A DNA stretch of 64,000 nt from Pogona vitticeps (GCF_051106095.1 NC_135787.1:175504501-175568500); one strand, 5' to 3'. Shown: positions 23,338 to 34,552, counted from the first letter of the stretch. A program made the numbers and translations. The notes: generated by a model from the sequence alone, not told the origin.

Positions 23338-24033
23338 GGGCCCTGATGTTGGGAAAGTGTGAAGGCAAGATTCTGTATAAGTTACATTGGCTACCAGTTG
23401 CTGCCCGGGCCCAATTCAAAGTGCTTGTTTTGACATATAAAGCCCTAAACGGCTTGGGCCCTGGATACCTGAAGGACCGCCTCCTTCCATGTGAGCCTAC
23501 CCGGCAGTTAAGATCTATCCAGGGGGCCCTTTTGAAAGAGCCGTCCCTCAAGGAGGTAAGACGGACGGCTTACAGACAAAGGGCCTTTTCGGCAGCTGCC
23601 CCCAGACTATGGAATGCCCTCCCGACTGAGATTCGTCTGGCGCCAACGCTGATGACATTTCGGCGCCAGGTCAAAACCTTCCTGTTCCAGAAGGCTTTTA
23701 ACTGAAATAATATTAGCTGTGGGTCTGATGGCAATTTTATATATATTTTAATTGTATTTTAATTGTACATATCTTTATTGTATTTTAAATGCTGTAAGCC
23801 GCCCAGAGACCTTTGGGTAGTGTGGGCAGCATATAAATTAAATAAATAAATAAATAAATAAGAGAAGAAGGGGACAACAGAGGACAAGATGGTTTGATAG
23901 TGTCATTGAAGCCACCCACATGAATTTGACCAAACTTCGGGAGGCAGTGGAAGACAGGAGGGCCTGGTGTGCTCTGGTCCGTGGGGTCACAAGAGTCAAA
24001 CACAACTAAACACAACTAAACAACAACAAAAAG
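23338..24033 (+). repeat. BovB (RTE) LINE 3' end, split by an L2-type LINE
   Basis: CCCTGATGTTGGGAAAGTG and GAAGGCAAG (to about 23369) continue at about 23864 with AGAGAAGAAGGGGACAACAG and run to the BovB terminus AACACAACTAAACAACAACA. The intact order is visible at 56095-56140. The interior belongs to another LINE. Confidence 0.85.
23370..23863 (+). repeat. L2-clade LINE, second subfamily, inserted in BovB
   Basis: Encodes LVLTYKALNGLGPGYLKDR and later APRLWNALPTEIRLAPTLMT, then KTFLFQKAFN and a stop: the L2-clade C-terminus, well preserved here. The 3' end is AGCCGCCCAGAGACCTTTGG with an (AAAT)n tail. The clean frame suggests a younger subfamily than the one at 641. Confidence 0.88.
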
Positions 24034-24039
24034 GTAGGT

Positions 24040-24905
24040 ATGCAAATATTTTTTAAAAAATTAAACAAATATTATAATAATAAAGGCAACACTAAAATAC
24101 ATTTAAAACAACAAAGCACAACAGTCCCTTTTAAAAAAACCCTCTCAGAACACTAGTTAGTTAGGGAAAGCCTGCCTGAAGAGAAAGGTCTTTGCCTGCC
24201 TGCAGGACAGCAATGATGGGGCCAGCCTGGCCTCCTGTGAGAGGGGGTTCTGGAGCCTGAGAGGAGCCACAGAGAAGGTCCTCTCCTGTGTCCCCACCAA
24301 GTGTACTGTGAGGGTGGCGGGACTGATAGAAAAGCGTCACCTGATTATCTTAAAGCCCAGGCGGGCTCACAAAGAGAGATGACGTCTTTTAGATAGCTTG
24401 GACCCAAGTCATTTAGGTTAAGACCAGAACTTTGAATTGTGCCTGGAAATGGGTCGGCAGCCAGTGGAGCTGCTGTAACAGGAGGATCACATGATCTCTG
24501 TAACCAGCCCCAGTCAGCAATCTGGTTGCTGTATTTTGGATCCTCTGGGGATTCTGAACACTTTTCCAGAGGCAGCTCCATGCAGAGCGTGTTACAGTAA
24601 TCCAGTTGAGATGTAGCTAGGGCATGTGTCATTCCTCTCAAGAAATGGGCACAACTGGCACATTAGTTTTAACTGTGCAAAAGCACTCTTGGCTACCACC
24701 AAAACCTGGGTGTCCAGGCTCAGAGATGAATTTAGGAGCACCTCCAAGCTGCACACCTGTGTTTTCAGAGGGAGAGTAACCCCATTCAGCACAGGCTGCA
24801 ACCCTATTCCTTGATCTGCTTTTCCACTGACCAGGAGCACCTCTGTCTTGTCCAGATTAAGTCTCTTTTTATTTGCCCTCATCCAGTCCTTTACTGACAC
24901 CAGTA
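24040..24905 (-). repeat. L2-clade LINE 3' portion, longest copy here
   Basis: The minus frame at 24592-24900 carries DWMRANKKRLNLDKTEVLLV, the downstream part of the L2 reverse transcriptase; 24345-24641 continues with LATSQLDYCNTL. The left side holds the C-terminal block and 3' tail. Same subfamily as 641. Confidence 0.8.
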
Positions 24906-25719
24906 TTTGAATCTCCTATTATCCAACTTTATCGAATGAGTTCTAGTATTATGAGAGGAGGATAAAAACTCTAATATTTTTATTAAGTACAACACAACCG
25001 TGCAAAGCTTTGGATTTTCTGAGATGAAGAAGGTCATACTGAGCAAAAGAATCATTGCCCCAAGGCGCTGAAGGAGGATCTAAAGGTAATCTGGGCTTGT
25101 GAGGACCCCTTAATAAGTTGCAAAAGTAATGAGCCACCATTGATGAACTTGTATGTCTAAATAAACTCAAAGCTACTGTTCATATCCTTAACATTTTGAT
25201 GACAATGTCTGGTGTTCACCAAGCCCATAAATCACATATTCGTTCAACATATGTGAGCCCTCCTCTCTTTTAACTGCCTGGGGAGCTCTGCAAACTCTCA
25301 TGTTCATCACTTAGTGAGTGACATGAGCATAACAATGTGATTTGCATGTGTAAATCAGCTTTCACAGATACGTACAATGTTCTCATCTCAGCTCAGGTAC
25401 AACATTACTGTTAGTAGTTCTGAATGGCGGAAGTGTTCAAATATTTCCTTATAAGCCATCACACACTACATCACTATGCAAGTGTGAATTAGTCCCACCT
25501 TTCACAGATGGGACCCAGAAATGAGGTGTTAGGGAGGTGTTAGAAATAGATAATAACTAGCAAGAGAAAGAACTGAGTATCCATCACAATGGAAATAAAT
25601 TAATGGGTACAAATAAATGTAGAACGGTCTTCCTTAGAGAAAGGTAGAGCACCAGGGTGCTGTAACAGTGATGGGCTTGCAAGCTTAAAACAAATTCCTG
25701 CAATTTGAAGTTCCCGGTT
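24906..25719. other. CHRM2 intron, unassigned
   Basis: No gene or clear repeat recognised. Confidence 0.45.
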
Positions 25720-26930
25720 CAGGCCAAAGAAAACAAACTGGCTGTATCTTCCACACGATAGCCCTTCAGATATTAGAAGATGGTTATGTCACCTACTACC
25801 CTCCAGGCTAAACCTATTCAGCTCCCTCATCTCTTCCTCATAGAGTTTGGCTTCCAGATTCTTTACTACCGTGTTTTCCCGAAAATAAGACATGGCCTTA
25901 TATTAATTTCTGCTCCAAAAACACATTAAGCCTTATTTTCAGGGGATGTTTTATTTTTTTTATTTACAAAAAATTTAATTTATTGAAATACAGTTATGTC
26001 ATTGCTGCACAATGGTGGAGGGTGGGGTTTCACTTAACTGGGGCTTATTTTGGGGGTAGGGTTTATATTATGAGCATCCTGAAAAATCATACTAGGGCTT
26101 ATTTTCAGGTTAGGTCTTATTTTCAGGGAAACAGGGTATCTTGAGTGTCCTCCTCTGGAGACATTTCAACTTGTGATTATTCATCTTAAACTGTGGTGCC
26201 CATAAATGAACACAGTGTTCTAAGTGAGGTTTTAGTGTGGCAGAATAGAATGGTGCAATTGTTTCACTTAATCCAGAGACTATACTCCCATTGACAGCCT
26301 AGAATTGCATTGGCTTGCTTTAGTGCTGCATAACCCTGTTGATTTGTCTTTAGCTTGAGTTCTACTACAGCAGTTACATTTTTTCTGTGAAAAGCTAAAC
26401 ATCAATCATCCCATATTTCCACATCTCATTTTTTCCTATGTAAAAAAAGAATTTTGTATTTCTTCTTACTGAAATTCTTCTTGTTTATTTTGGCCCACTT
26501 CTCCAATCTGTTAAGGTAATCCTGAATTCCGGTTCTGTATTTTAAGGGATTCTGTACCCTTAGTGTCATCTGCAAATTTTCTATTTTTTAAAAAAATCTA
26601 ACTTGTTTAAAAAGATGTTGACAAAAGGCAGATTCCTCCAGCACTCAGTTTACCATTTTCTCCAGGATGATGACAAATTATTGGTGACTACATAGGTACA
26701 ATCCATCAGGTAACAAGAAATCCACCTAACTGTAACATCATCTAGCCCATATTTTACTAGAATATGCACAAGAATGTCACTGGGCTTCTCGTCAATGTCA
26801 GGATATGATACATTGACAGGATATGATACATTCCCTTAATCTATCAGGTTTGTAACTCTGTAATAAGATGGCATCCAATGTGAATGGCTCTACAGAATAT
26901 AAAGCTATGCCATACTTGTAATTTTTCCAC
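25720..26930 (-). repeat. CR1 LINE fragment, split by a Tigger-like MITE
   Basis: CTCCAGGCTAAACCTATTCA, CTTCCTCATAGAGTTTGGCT and, after the MITE, TGTCCTCCTCTGGAGACATT and TCATCTGCAAATTTTC follow the reversed CR1 order seen at 54700-54840 and 35500-35940. It continues into the reverse transcriptase region (CACCTAACTGTAACATCATC). A duplicated 17-mer AGGATATGATACATT lies near 26800-26832. Confidence 0.75.
25869..26136. mobile_element. Tigger-like MITE inside CR1, TA duplication
   Basis: A 268-bp element between TA dinucleotides. The left end CCGTGTTTTCCCGAAAATAA is inverted at the right as TTATTTTCAGGGAAACAGGG. The interior is AT-rich and non-coding. Confidence 0.85.
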
Positions 26931-26960
26931 AATCCTTTACTGGCTACTATGGAAAAAGAA

Positions 26961-27195
26961 TTCCCAGACTATGGAATGCTCTCCCGACTGAGATTCGTCT
27001 GGTGCCAACGCTGATGACATTTTGGCGCCAGGTCAAAACCTTCCTGTTCCAGAAGGCTTTTAACTGAAATAATATCAACTGTGGGTTCTGATAGCAATTT
27101 TTAGATTGTGTTTTATCTTTTATTGTATTTTAATTGTTTTTCAATTGTGAGCCGCCCAGAGACCTTTGGGTAGAGTGGGCGGCATATAAGTTGAA

Positions 27196-27254
<59 letters not shown>

Positions 27255-27255
27255 A
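26961..27255 (+). repeat. L2-clade LINE 3' end, second subfamily
   Basis: CAGACTATGGAATGCTCTCC through GTGAGCCGCCCAGAGACC and an (AAAT)n tail of about 60 bases at 27194-27255. Nearly identical to 23600-23863. Confidence 0.88.
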
Positions 27256-27299
27256 TTTTCGGTCTGGAGTAGATGAGTTTTTCTTATGTTAGTACTGTT

Positions 27300-27490
27300 T
27301 TGTTTGTTTTTTAAAAAACTTTTAAATTCACTGATTTTAAAGAGTTTTTATTTTAAAATTAGATTTAATTCTATTTTAGTATTTGTGACTTTATTGTATT
27401 TTAATTTTGTTTCAGATTTGTTCCACAAGCCACCATGGGTCCCAGTCTGGAAAAAAGGCAGAATATCAATGAAATAATAAAAACAAATAA
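27300..27490 (+). repeat. L2-like LINE 3' tail, older copy
   Basis: CCACAAGCCACCATGGGTCC, then AAAAAGGCAGAATATCAATG and an AATAATAAAA end: the layout of an L2-like 3' terminus, diverged. Confidence 0.5.
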
Positions 27491-27958
27491 GTATGGTGGG
27501 TTGGAGAGTGGGAAGTTTTTTAAGTGTTTTGGGAGAGTAAATAAGATTTGCTTAACCTCCTGGAGTTGTTGTTTTTTGCCAGCGCGTACAAAAACAGCAC
27601 ATCATAGATAACCTGCAAAATTTCTGGAAGGAAAATACAGGGTAAGGAATTAAGAGGGAGGAAAAACAGTTTGAGGCCATTTTCCCCCCTCCTCAGTCAA
27701 CACTGATATCCCTCATAGAAGCCTTGTAGCTGGAAGGAAAAAAAATGGGACGCCTTATTGAAGTTATTCCTTGGTTAGATGCTAGAGCTGTCAGCCACAT
27801 AAGTGACCCCCAAGCATCTCCTTTTTCTCTCTCTGCTTAAACGGAGAGCTTGAGAAGAGAACCATGCTCAATGGCTAGTTGGTCAATTCACAGCAAAGCA
27901 GAAAGGAACAGCACTCAGATATGCTTGTTTGACTGACCTGCCCCATACATGGATAATT
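27491..27958. other. CHRM2 intron, unassigned
   Basis: No gene or clear repeat recognised. Confidence 0.45.
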
Positions 27959-27963
27959 GTTCC

Positions 27964-28408
27964 TGTAACGGGTAGCCATGACCTCACCTGTCCGTCACAG
28001 CTGGGCAGTGAATCATCAGCCAATGGTGTGACGGAGGGTGGAACTGAAGGGGAGGAGCTGGTATAAAAAGGGGGGTGAAGGTGTGTGTGAGGTAGATTGA
28101 TTGAGTGAGAGAGTGAGATCTGGAGAGATCTAGTGTGTGAGAGAAAGAGGCCTGCGTGCCTGAGTGTCAGTGAGGGAAAGTCTGTGTGAGTTAGTGTTTT
28201 AGTAACCGTGATTGACAACTTGATTCTATACCAGTGATTTACTCTTTTTATTTTGTACAAATCAATAAATACTTTATTTTGTTTGAAGAAACCCTTGTCC
28301 TTTTGATTTAAAGGAAAGGTTGGTGGCAGCAAGAGTGTGTAGTGGCGTGGTGGGCATTCTGAGAGGCCTGAGTAGGAGGTGACCTCAGAGTGGCCCAGCT
28401 TCGTTACA
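27964..28408 (+). mobile_element. Solo LTR of an LTR retrotransposon or endogenous retrovirus (fossil)
   Basis: A 445-bp unit with inverted ends TGTAACG and CGTTACA, flanked by the 5-bp duplication GTTCC (27959-27963 and 28409-28413). It has a TATAAAA box at 28062-28068 and an AATAAA signal at 28264-28269, setting the strand as plus. No internal coding region lies beside it, so it is a solo LTR, the usual outcome of recombination between two LTRs. Family not assigned; intact ends and matching duplications suggest moderate age. Confidence 0.9.
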
Positions 28409-28480
28409 GTTCCAAACCACAGTTAGGCCTTCTTTGTTCTCTACAAGCCACATACAGTACAAGCAGGTTATACCCTAGGT

Positions 28481-28835
28481 CAGCGATGGTGAACCTATGG
28501 CATAAGTTGCCATAGAGAAATACTTACCTGTCCTCTGATTCCAGATTTTCGCATTCCCCTCTGCTGGTGCAGTGGTCCAGCAGAGGGGTGAAATGGCAAC
28601 CATTACTGGTCTAGCCCAATGGGGGATTGGAGGACCGGTAAGTATTTCTTTGTTAATGCTTCTCATGGGGGGGGGGACACAAGCATTTAACTCTTGCAGT
28701 GCAGGAGCAGTTGTTGTTTTCTAAACTAAAACCTCAGCATTTGGGTTTTAATTGCAGTGTTGGCACTTTGAAATTAATAAATTGATTTTGTGTTGCAGTT
28801 TGGGTACTCGGGCTCAAAAAGGTTCACCATCAATG
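28481..28835. mobile_element. hAT-type MITE with near-perfect target duplication
   Basis: Begins CAGCGATGGTGAACCTATGG and ends AAAAGGTTCACCATCAATG. Flanks CCCTAGGT and CCCTAGGC match at 7 of 8. The right half (TTTCTAAACTAAAACCTCAG, TTGTGTTGCAGTTTGGG) is typical of a widespread reptile hAT MITE. A second inverted-repeat unit sits inside at 28516-28649. Confidence 0.88.
28516..28649. repeat. Inner inverted-repeat unit within the hAT MITE
   Basis: AGAAATACTTACCTGTCCTC at 28516-28535 is inverted at 28630-28649 as GAGGACCGGTAAGTATTTCT (19 of 20). This may be a separate MITE nested in the hAT copy, replacing or splitting its left interior. Confidence 0.6.
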
Positions 28836-28843
28836 CCCTAGGC

Positions 28844-29876
28844 AGTACCAGCATATTCTAATTCCATGCCCAAATCATCTCCGGCCTTGTTCCATCACCC
28901 CAAATCTCTGTCCTTAACTCATTGCTGTCTCAAATAGACCAGCTCTGCTCTACTGCTCCACGTTACCTTCTGCCATTGCTACCTCTACTCTACTCACACC
29001 AAGTACAGGAGATTATGGAGCAGGAAGTTTGAAGTTGCACTCCCTACTACCTCTTGCTTGTGACCTCTCTGTTTCTCTCTTCCCCCTCTGCCTGGGGGCA
29101 TTGACCACTCTACAGTTCCCTCAACTGTTTGCAAGCAAGCCATGTCTCCCCTCTTCCTGAAGACTGCAATATAGCTATATGGAATTGCTAGGACATTTTC
29201 GCTCAGTGGCTAAATGCACAAAGAGACAGTAGCAGATTTGTTTCTCCCAAAACAGTCTGATGAAAGAGGGGCTACTTTGTCCCATATTGTCACTTCTGTA
29301 GAATGGTACGACTGCTATTACTGTACAACAGAGCAAATCAATATTCTACAAGGAAACTCTAAAACCGGAGCAGCCCAAACAAAAACTTATACTTCTGAAA
29401 CTTGTCTATGGATCAGCACTAAATTTGGCACAGATGTAGCAGACAGTCTGCTCTAGCTCTGTGGCAAATTTCAGGAAGTTTTAGCAAAGAGTTTTGAGTT
29501 CTTGCAGTAACACCTTTACAGAGAAAGAGAGAGCGAGATAGAGAACAGAAACAAATGATCTTAAACATCCCCAGGTTTAAAATAGCCCATACTAACTGAA
29601 AAGACCAGTCTAACCTATCTTGAAAGGAATGTTGAACATGCATGTAACAGGTTTAGGAACAAGACCTTTGCAAAATAAATACATTGCTGCAGCTTCATGG
29701 GCTTGGAAGGGAGATGTTTGAAGACCAATGAAAGGTCACAAGTATTCACACTTGTCGAGGAACAGCCCTGAGAACTGCTTTGTGTTTCGGAGAGAAATGG
29801 CTAACGGATTAAAAAAGGAATCAGCTTCTGGGATTTTCCTTTGTATGGTGTCACTTTGTGAGCAGAAGAGGGTATC
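28844..29876. other. CHRM2 intron, unassigned
   Basis: No gene or clear repeat recognised. Confidence 0.45.
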
Positions 29877-29884
29877 CTGTAGAC

Positions 29885-30224
29885 CAGTGGTCCCCAACCT
29901 TTCCCAAACTGCAGACCGGTTAGGGGGGTGGGGTCCATGCACTGGTGGGCTTGGGCATGTGCATGTATGCAGGGGTTGGCAGGTTGTGCTTGCAGGTGGG
30001 CAGGATAAGCTCTCTCACATGTGCGGGTGGGGTGCCCCTGCGGGTGAGCAGGGCATGCTTGCACGCATGCATGGATGGCAGGCCAGGTTCGCATGTGCAG
30101 ATGGGCAGGGCACCCATGCATCCAGGTGGGTGGGCTGTGCATGCAGGTGGGCATGTGTTGGGTGGGAGATCTGTCTCTGCTGCCCGGTCCTGTCAAAGGA
30201 CCAACTGAGGGTTGGGAACCCTGG
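29885..30224. mobile_element. hAT-type MITE with GC-rich, GCATG-rich interior
   Basis: Starts CAGTGGTCCCCAACCTTTCC and ends GAGGGTTGGGAACCCTG. Flanks CTGTAGAC and TTGTAGAC match at 7 of 8, allowing one base of slack at the right end. Internal GCATGCATG-like repeats create long spurious frames. Same family as 39672 and 48859. Confidence 0.85.
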
Positions 30225-30289
30225 TTGTAGACCATCTTGACAGCTGCCATTGGTGTTGTCAACATTCAGGCTGCCCTTTGCAATGCAAA

Positions 30290-30462
30290 GCTTGGCATCC
30301 TTTTTAAATGCTGGTAACACAGACACAATATTGCACAGCAATATCAGACAGAGTGCTGTCCTCTGAAGATGCCGGCCACAGAGACTGGCGAAACGTTAGG
30401 AAGAACAACCTTCAGAACATGGCCAAAGAGCCCGAAAAACCCACAACAACCAACAATATCAG
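30290..30462 (+). mobile_element. Penelope-like element terminal fragment
   Basis: Contains the hammerhead-like motif and the downstream string AACAACCTTCAGAACATGGC, then AGAGCCCGAAAAACCCACAA, matching 47500-47610. Confidence 0.8.
30359..30401 (+). ncRNA. Hammerhead-ribozyme-like motif
   Basis: TCCT, CTGAAGA, GCCGG hairpin CTGGC, GAAA, CGTT, AGGA. The outer TCCT/AGGA can form stem I, and ACGT can pair with a second copy as stem III. The expected cleavage triplet is GTT. One T lies unpaired between the CTGAAGA core and stem II. Confidence 0.6.
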
Positions 30463-30746
30463 ACAATTTCCTGGTTTTTTGATCATAGGCAAGGAAGTAC
30501 AATATCCCACATTCATAAATCAGAGGATATTTTGAAGAATTAAATTTCTATTTTCATCCATTCAGCCACTACCTAAACACAAATGGTATCTAATAAATGA
30601 ACTAAGTAATTCATTAAGTAATAATATGGACTCCAGTCCAGTACTTCTCTACCAGTCTAGGGATGTACATGAATGCCATTTCAAAAGGCTGGTTTCACCC
30701 AGTTTCTCCACTGGGTGAACCTGCCATTAGCAACGTTAACAGCACT

Positions 30747-30843
30747 CCTTCCTTCCTTCCTTCCTTCCTTCCTTCCTTCCTTCCTTCCTTCCTTCCTTCC
30801 TTCCTTCCTTCCTTCCTTCCTTCCTTCCTTCCTTCCTTCCTTC

Positions 30844-30891
<48 letters not shown>
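30747..30891. repeat. Compound microsatellite (TTCC)n then (TTAC)n
   Basis: About 100 bases of TTCC units change abruptly to about 45 bases of TTAC units. Open frames across it are artefacts. Confidence 0.98.
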
Positions 30892-32195
30892 AGCTTCATT
30901 TCTCTCCACACCCACTTCTGTAACAGGAATTGAGTCAGCAGCTTACAAGGGAATGACATCAGGTTGTTAAACAGAGATAAAATAAATTTTAAAATTTTAA
31001 ATTTTAAAACAGCATTTGTTTGTAGAAAATGCTGCAAAAATGCTGTTACAGAGAGGAGGAAAAGTAACATTACCAATGTATTTTTTTCTTTAAAAAGATC
31101 TGACAATTGTACACTGGACTATATTTTTTGACTCATGCCAGTGCTGAAGATCGGGAAGCCCCAAACCCACTCTGCCCTGCCATTTCTCACCATTGGCCAA
31201 GCTAGGTGAACCTGGTGGGAATCTGTAATCTAGATTTTACTTCTCCTACAGGCTATTTTTCTGGAGAACTCTTACCATCTGAAAGAGCCTAATCTCTCTG
31301 AGATGATGAATATTCAAGTAACTATAGATCAATGTGTAGACTTTTTTAAAAAATTCACAGCAGCATTTACATTATGAATGTAGCTCTAAAACATTATGGG
31401 TATGTTATATTTCAGCAAATAAATGGTGCCTGTTTTGTTTTTAATTATAATACAGTTTGAATTTTAATTTCAGCACACATTGGAATTATCTCAGAGGACT
31501 AATGTGGTGTGTGACACAGGTTTAGGATTGTTAATCTGTGGTTTTTTGGCTAGCTAGGCTAGTCATAGTGCAGATTTGCAGGTGACTCATTCAAAATATA
31601 TTTGTATGATACACAGATTCTCTCCCTCTCCCTCTCTGCCCCCTCTGTGTACCAGAAATTTATAATACTGAATGGAATTACTTAGTAGCACAAGAACTGA
31701 TATATTTTTTACGCATTGTCCCTATAAGCAGATAGCCTCCGGCATTTCCAACTGTGTGTGTATTGGAGGGAGACATTGTAAGGGTTAGTAAAATCAATAA
31801 TTGGCTGGCTTTCCATGTTATCTTGTTTGTCTTCAGTAATAACCTGTGTGTATGTATTAGCACCAAGGAGCAGCCTCGCAACAGCTCACTAGAGAATAAG
31901 AACAAATTGCTGCCAAAAAGAAATCAGATTTTTTTTCCAAGCTGGTCTCTTTCAAATTTACACATCAAAATAGAACAGCCATTCATCTTCCTTCTGACAG
32001 CTCCCTTTCTAGGTATTTTAGGCATGTCTTCTTATTTTTGAAGGGTTTCCTGGTCAAACTTATGAAAGCTGACCCAAAGCTTGGAAAATGTCCTTTTCTG
32101 AATGATGATTCCCACCATCATCCAATCAGCATGATAAGTACTAATGCTCACTGGGGTATTCTGATATTTGTAGTTCAAAACAGTGTTCCATCTCA
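30892..32195. other. CHRM2 intron, unassigned
   Basis: No gene seen; a short CT-rich run lies near 31620-31645. Confidence 0.45.
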
Positions 32196-33246
32196 GGGTT
32201 TCCCCTTCATGGATTGCTGCCTTGTCGTGGTTTGAGCAACTCAGAGAAGCTATGGGCTATGCCGTGCAGGGACACCCAAGACGGACAGGTCATAGTGGAG
32301 AGTTCCGACTAAACGCAATCCACCTGGAGTAGGAACCGGCAATTCCACTCCAGTATCTTTGCCAAGAAAACCCCATGATCAGAAACAAAAGGCTAAAAGA
32401 TATGACGCTGGAAGATGGGACCCTCAGGTCAAAAGGCGTCCAACATACTACTGAGGAAGAGCGGAGGACAAGGACAAGTAGCTCCAGAGCTAATGAAGTG
32501 GTTGGACCAAAGCCGAAAGGACACTCAGCTGTGGACGTGCCTGGAAGTGAAAGGAAAGTCCGATGCTGCAAAGAAAAATATTGCATAGGAACCTGGAATG
32601 TAAGATCTATGAACCTTGGGAAGCTGGAGGTGGTCAAACAAGAGATGGCAAGAATAAACATTGACATCCTGGGCGTCAGTGAACTAAAATGGACAGGAAT
32701 GGGTGAATTCAGCTCAGATGATTATCATGTCTATTATTGTGGGCAAGAATCCCATAGAAGGAATGGAGTAGCCCTCATAGTCAACAAAAGAGTGGGTAAA
32801 GCTGTAATGGGATACAATCTCAAAAATGATAGAATGATGTCAATACGAATCCAAGACAGACCTTTCAACATCACAATAATCCAAGTTTATGCACCAACCT
32901 CCATTGCTGAGGAGACTGAAATAGAACAATTTTATGAAGATTTACAACACCTTCTAGAACTGACACCAAAGAAAGATGTTCTTCTCATTCTAGGGGACTG
33001 GAATGCTAAAGTAGGGAGCCAAGAGATAAAAGGAACAACAGGGAAGTTTGGCCTTGGAGTTCAGAACGAAGCAGTTTTGTCAAGAGAACAAGCTGGTCAT
33101 CACAAACACTCTGTTCCAACCACACAAGAGGCGACTCTACACATGGACATCACCAGATGGGCAATATCGAAATCAGATTGATTATATTCTCTGCAGCCAA
33201 AGATGGAGAAGCTTTATACAGTCAGCAAAAAAAAAGACCTGGAGCT
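32196..33246 (+). repeat. BovB (RTE) LINE 5' half: 5' UTR and endonuclease domain
   Basis: Starts with the BovB 5' UTR (CCCCTTCATGGATTGCTGCC, GGGACACCCAAGACGGACAG). The frame from 32375 encodes an APE-type endonuclease: GTWNVRSMNLGKLEVV, GVSELKWTGMGEF, YAPTSIAEETEIEQFYEDL, LILGDWNAKVG. A frame change near 33070 moves the continuation to the frame ending LYTWTSPDGQYRNQIDYIL. Homology stops at about 33246, before the reverse transcriptase. Retaining the 5' end while losing the 3' end is unusual for a LINE and implies a later deletion or rearrangement. Confidence 0.9.
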
Positions 33247-33624
33247 GTTTTCCATAGAAATGCATTGAAAACCGGATAATCCATTCTAATGGGAACGGAT
33301 TGCCGTCCTTAAGCGAAAATCGCCATAGGAAACATCGCTAAGCGAAACACAGTTCCCCAATTGAAATGCATTGAAACCTATTCAATGCATCTCAGTGGGG
33401 GGGGGGACATTTAAAAAACAGCCAACATGAGGCTGTCAAAACCATCGTTAAGCGAAACAGGGGGACTCAAACTGTCATTGCTATGCGAAGCATGGTCCCA
33501 AACATTGCTACGCAAAAATCGCCCATAGGAACCATTGTTAAACGGAGCGCCAGTTTGCTCCAAAAAAGTCATCGCTAAGCGATTTCATTGTTAAATGAAG
33601 CAATCGCTAAGCAAGGCAGCACTG
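33247..33624. mobile_element. Tigger-like MITE, left end missing
   Basis: Repeated words such as CATCGCTAAGCGA and TTAAGCGAAA, with the right end AAGCAAGGCAGCACTG followed by TA. It matches the interior and right end of the family at 42528, 50025 and 53053. The left terminal repeat is absent where it meets the broken BovB. Confidence 0.75.
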
Positions 33625-33883
33625 TATATGCTAAAGCTGAAATTGGACCATTTGCCTGCTATATTTGTATGGTTGCCTACGTGACTTGTATGATATGCTT
33701 TGTTTCATATGTCACAAACTGGAAAAAAACCCTATTTTAGAAACTGGAAAAGTAGTACAGCTGGAGAAGTCTATCTAAGAATCTGGGTTCCCCACCATGG
33801 AGGAAACAAACAGCAAACTTTTTCTGAGGAGGGCATTTATATATTTATAGGCCTTGTTTTTATATTTATCATCTATTGGAATA

Positions 33884-34156
33884 CAGTGGACCCTCGACTT
33901 ATAGACGGCTCCACTTACAGACTTTTCGAGTTACAGACTTCTCTGGCTGCAAAATTTAGGTTCGACTTGCAGCCTGAGAATCAACCTACAGATCGGGGAA
34001 AAAAACCAAAATAGAACAAAAATCGAACAAAAACAGGTGGTTACGGATTAATAAGTTTTCAGTGCATTGTAGGTCAATGGAGACTCGACCTACAGACTTT
34101 TCGACCTGCAGCCACCGTTCCAATATGGATTAATTCCGTAAGTCAAGGATCCACTG
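33884..34156. mobile_element. Tigger-like MITE with TA duplication
   Basis: A 273-bp element between TA dinucleotides. The left end CAGTGGACCCTCGACTTATA is inverted at the right as CGTAAGTCAAGGATCCACTG, and TACAGACTTTTCGA appears on both sides of the interior. Non-coding. Confidence 0.88.
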
Positions 34157-34552
34157 TATTAAACATGACAGTAGTATTGTTGAGAGTAAACACAATAAAA
34201 AATGCAATCTTGTTGTGCTGTTACATAAAAGACATACATTTTGAAGTGAATTGCCATATGTTGGGAAACATGTATAAATATTATCTGTCACTTACTGAGT
34301 CACACAACTAAGTATGCAGCAGATAATGTCTAAGGAAATTTCTTAACTTACGGCAATTCACTTCCAAACGTTACATCTTTTGTGTAACTGTACAACAGGA
34401 TTTCAACAACTGATTCCATTGGTAGCTGAACATTGTAATAACACTGCTCTGTATCCATTTTACTAAGTATATTTTCCCCTTTTATAGGGAAACTAAAAGA
34501 ATAAAATAGCAGATATTGTAGTTCAATAATATTATTGGGAATAAATTGTATT
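34157..34552. other. CHRM2 intron, unassigned
   Basis: AT-rich; no gene or clear repeat recognised. Confidence 0.45.

Noticed and set aside
29728-30240. 170-codon open frame rich in Cys and Gly
   Set aside because: It overlaps a hAT MITE with GCATG-rich repeats, has frames open on both strands, and shows no domain.
32375-33181. 268-codon open frame as a host nuclease gene
   Set aside because: It follows a BovB 5' UTR and encodes the BovB endonuclease, so it is a retrotransposon remnant.
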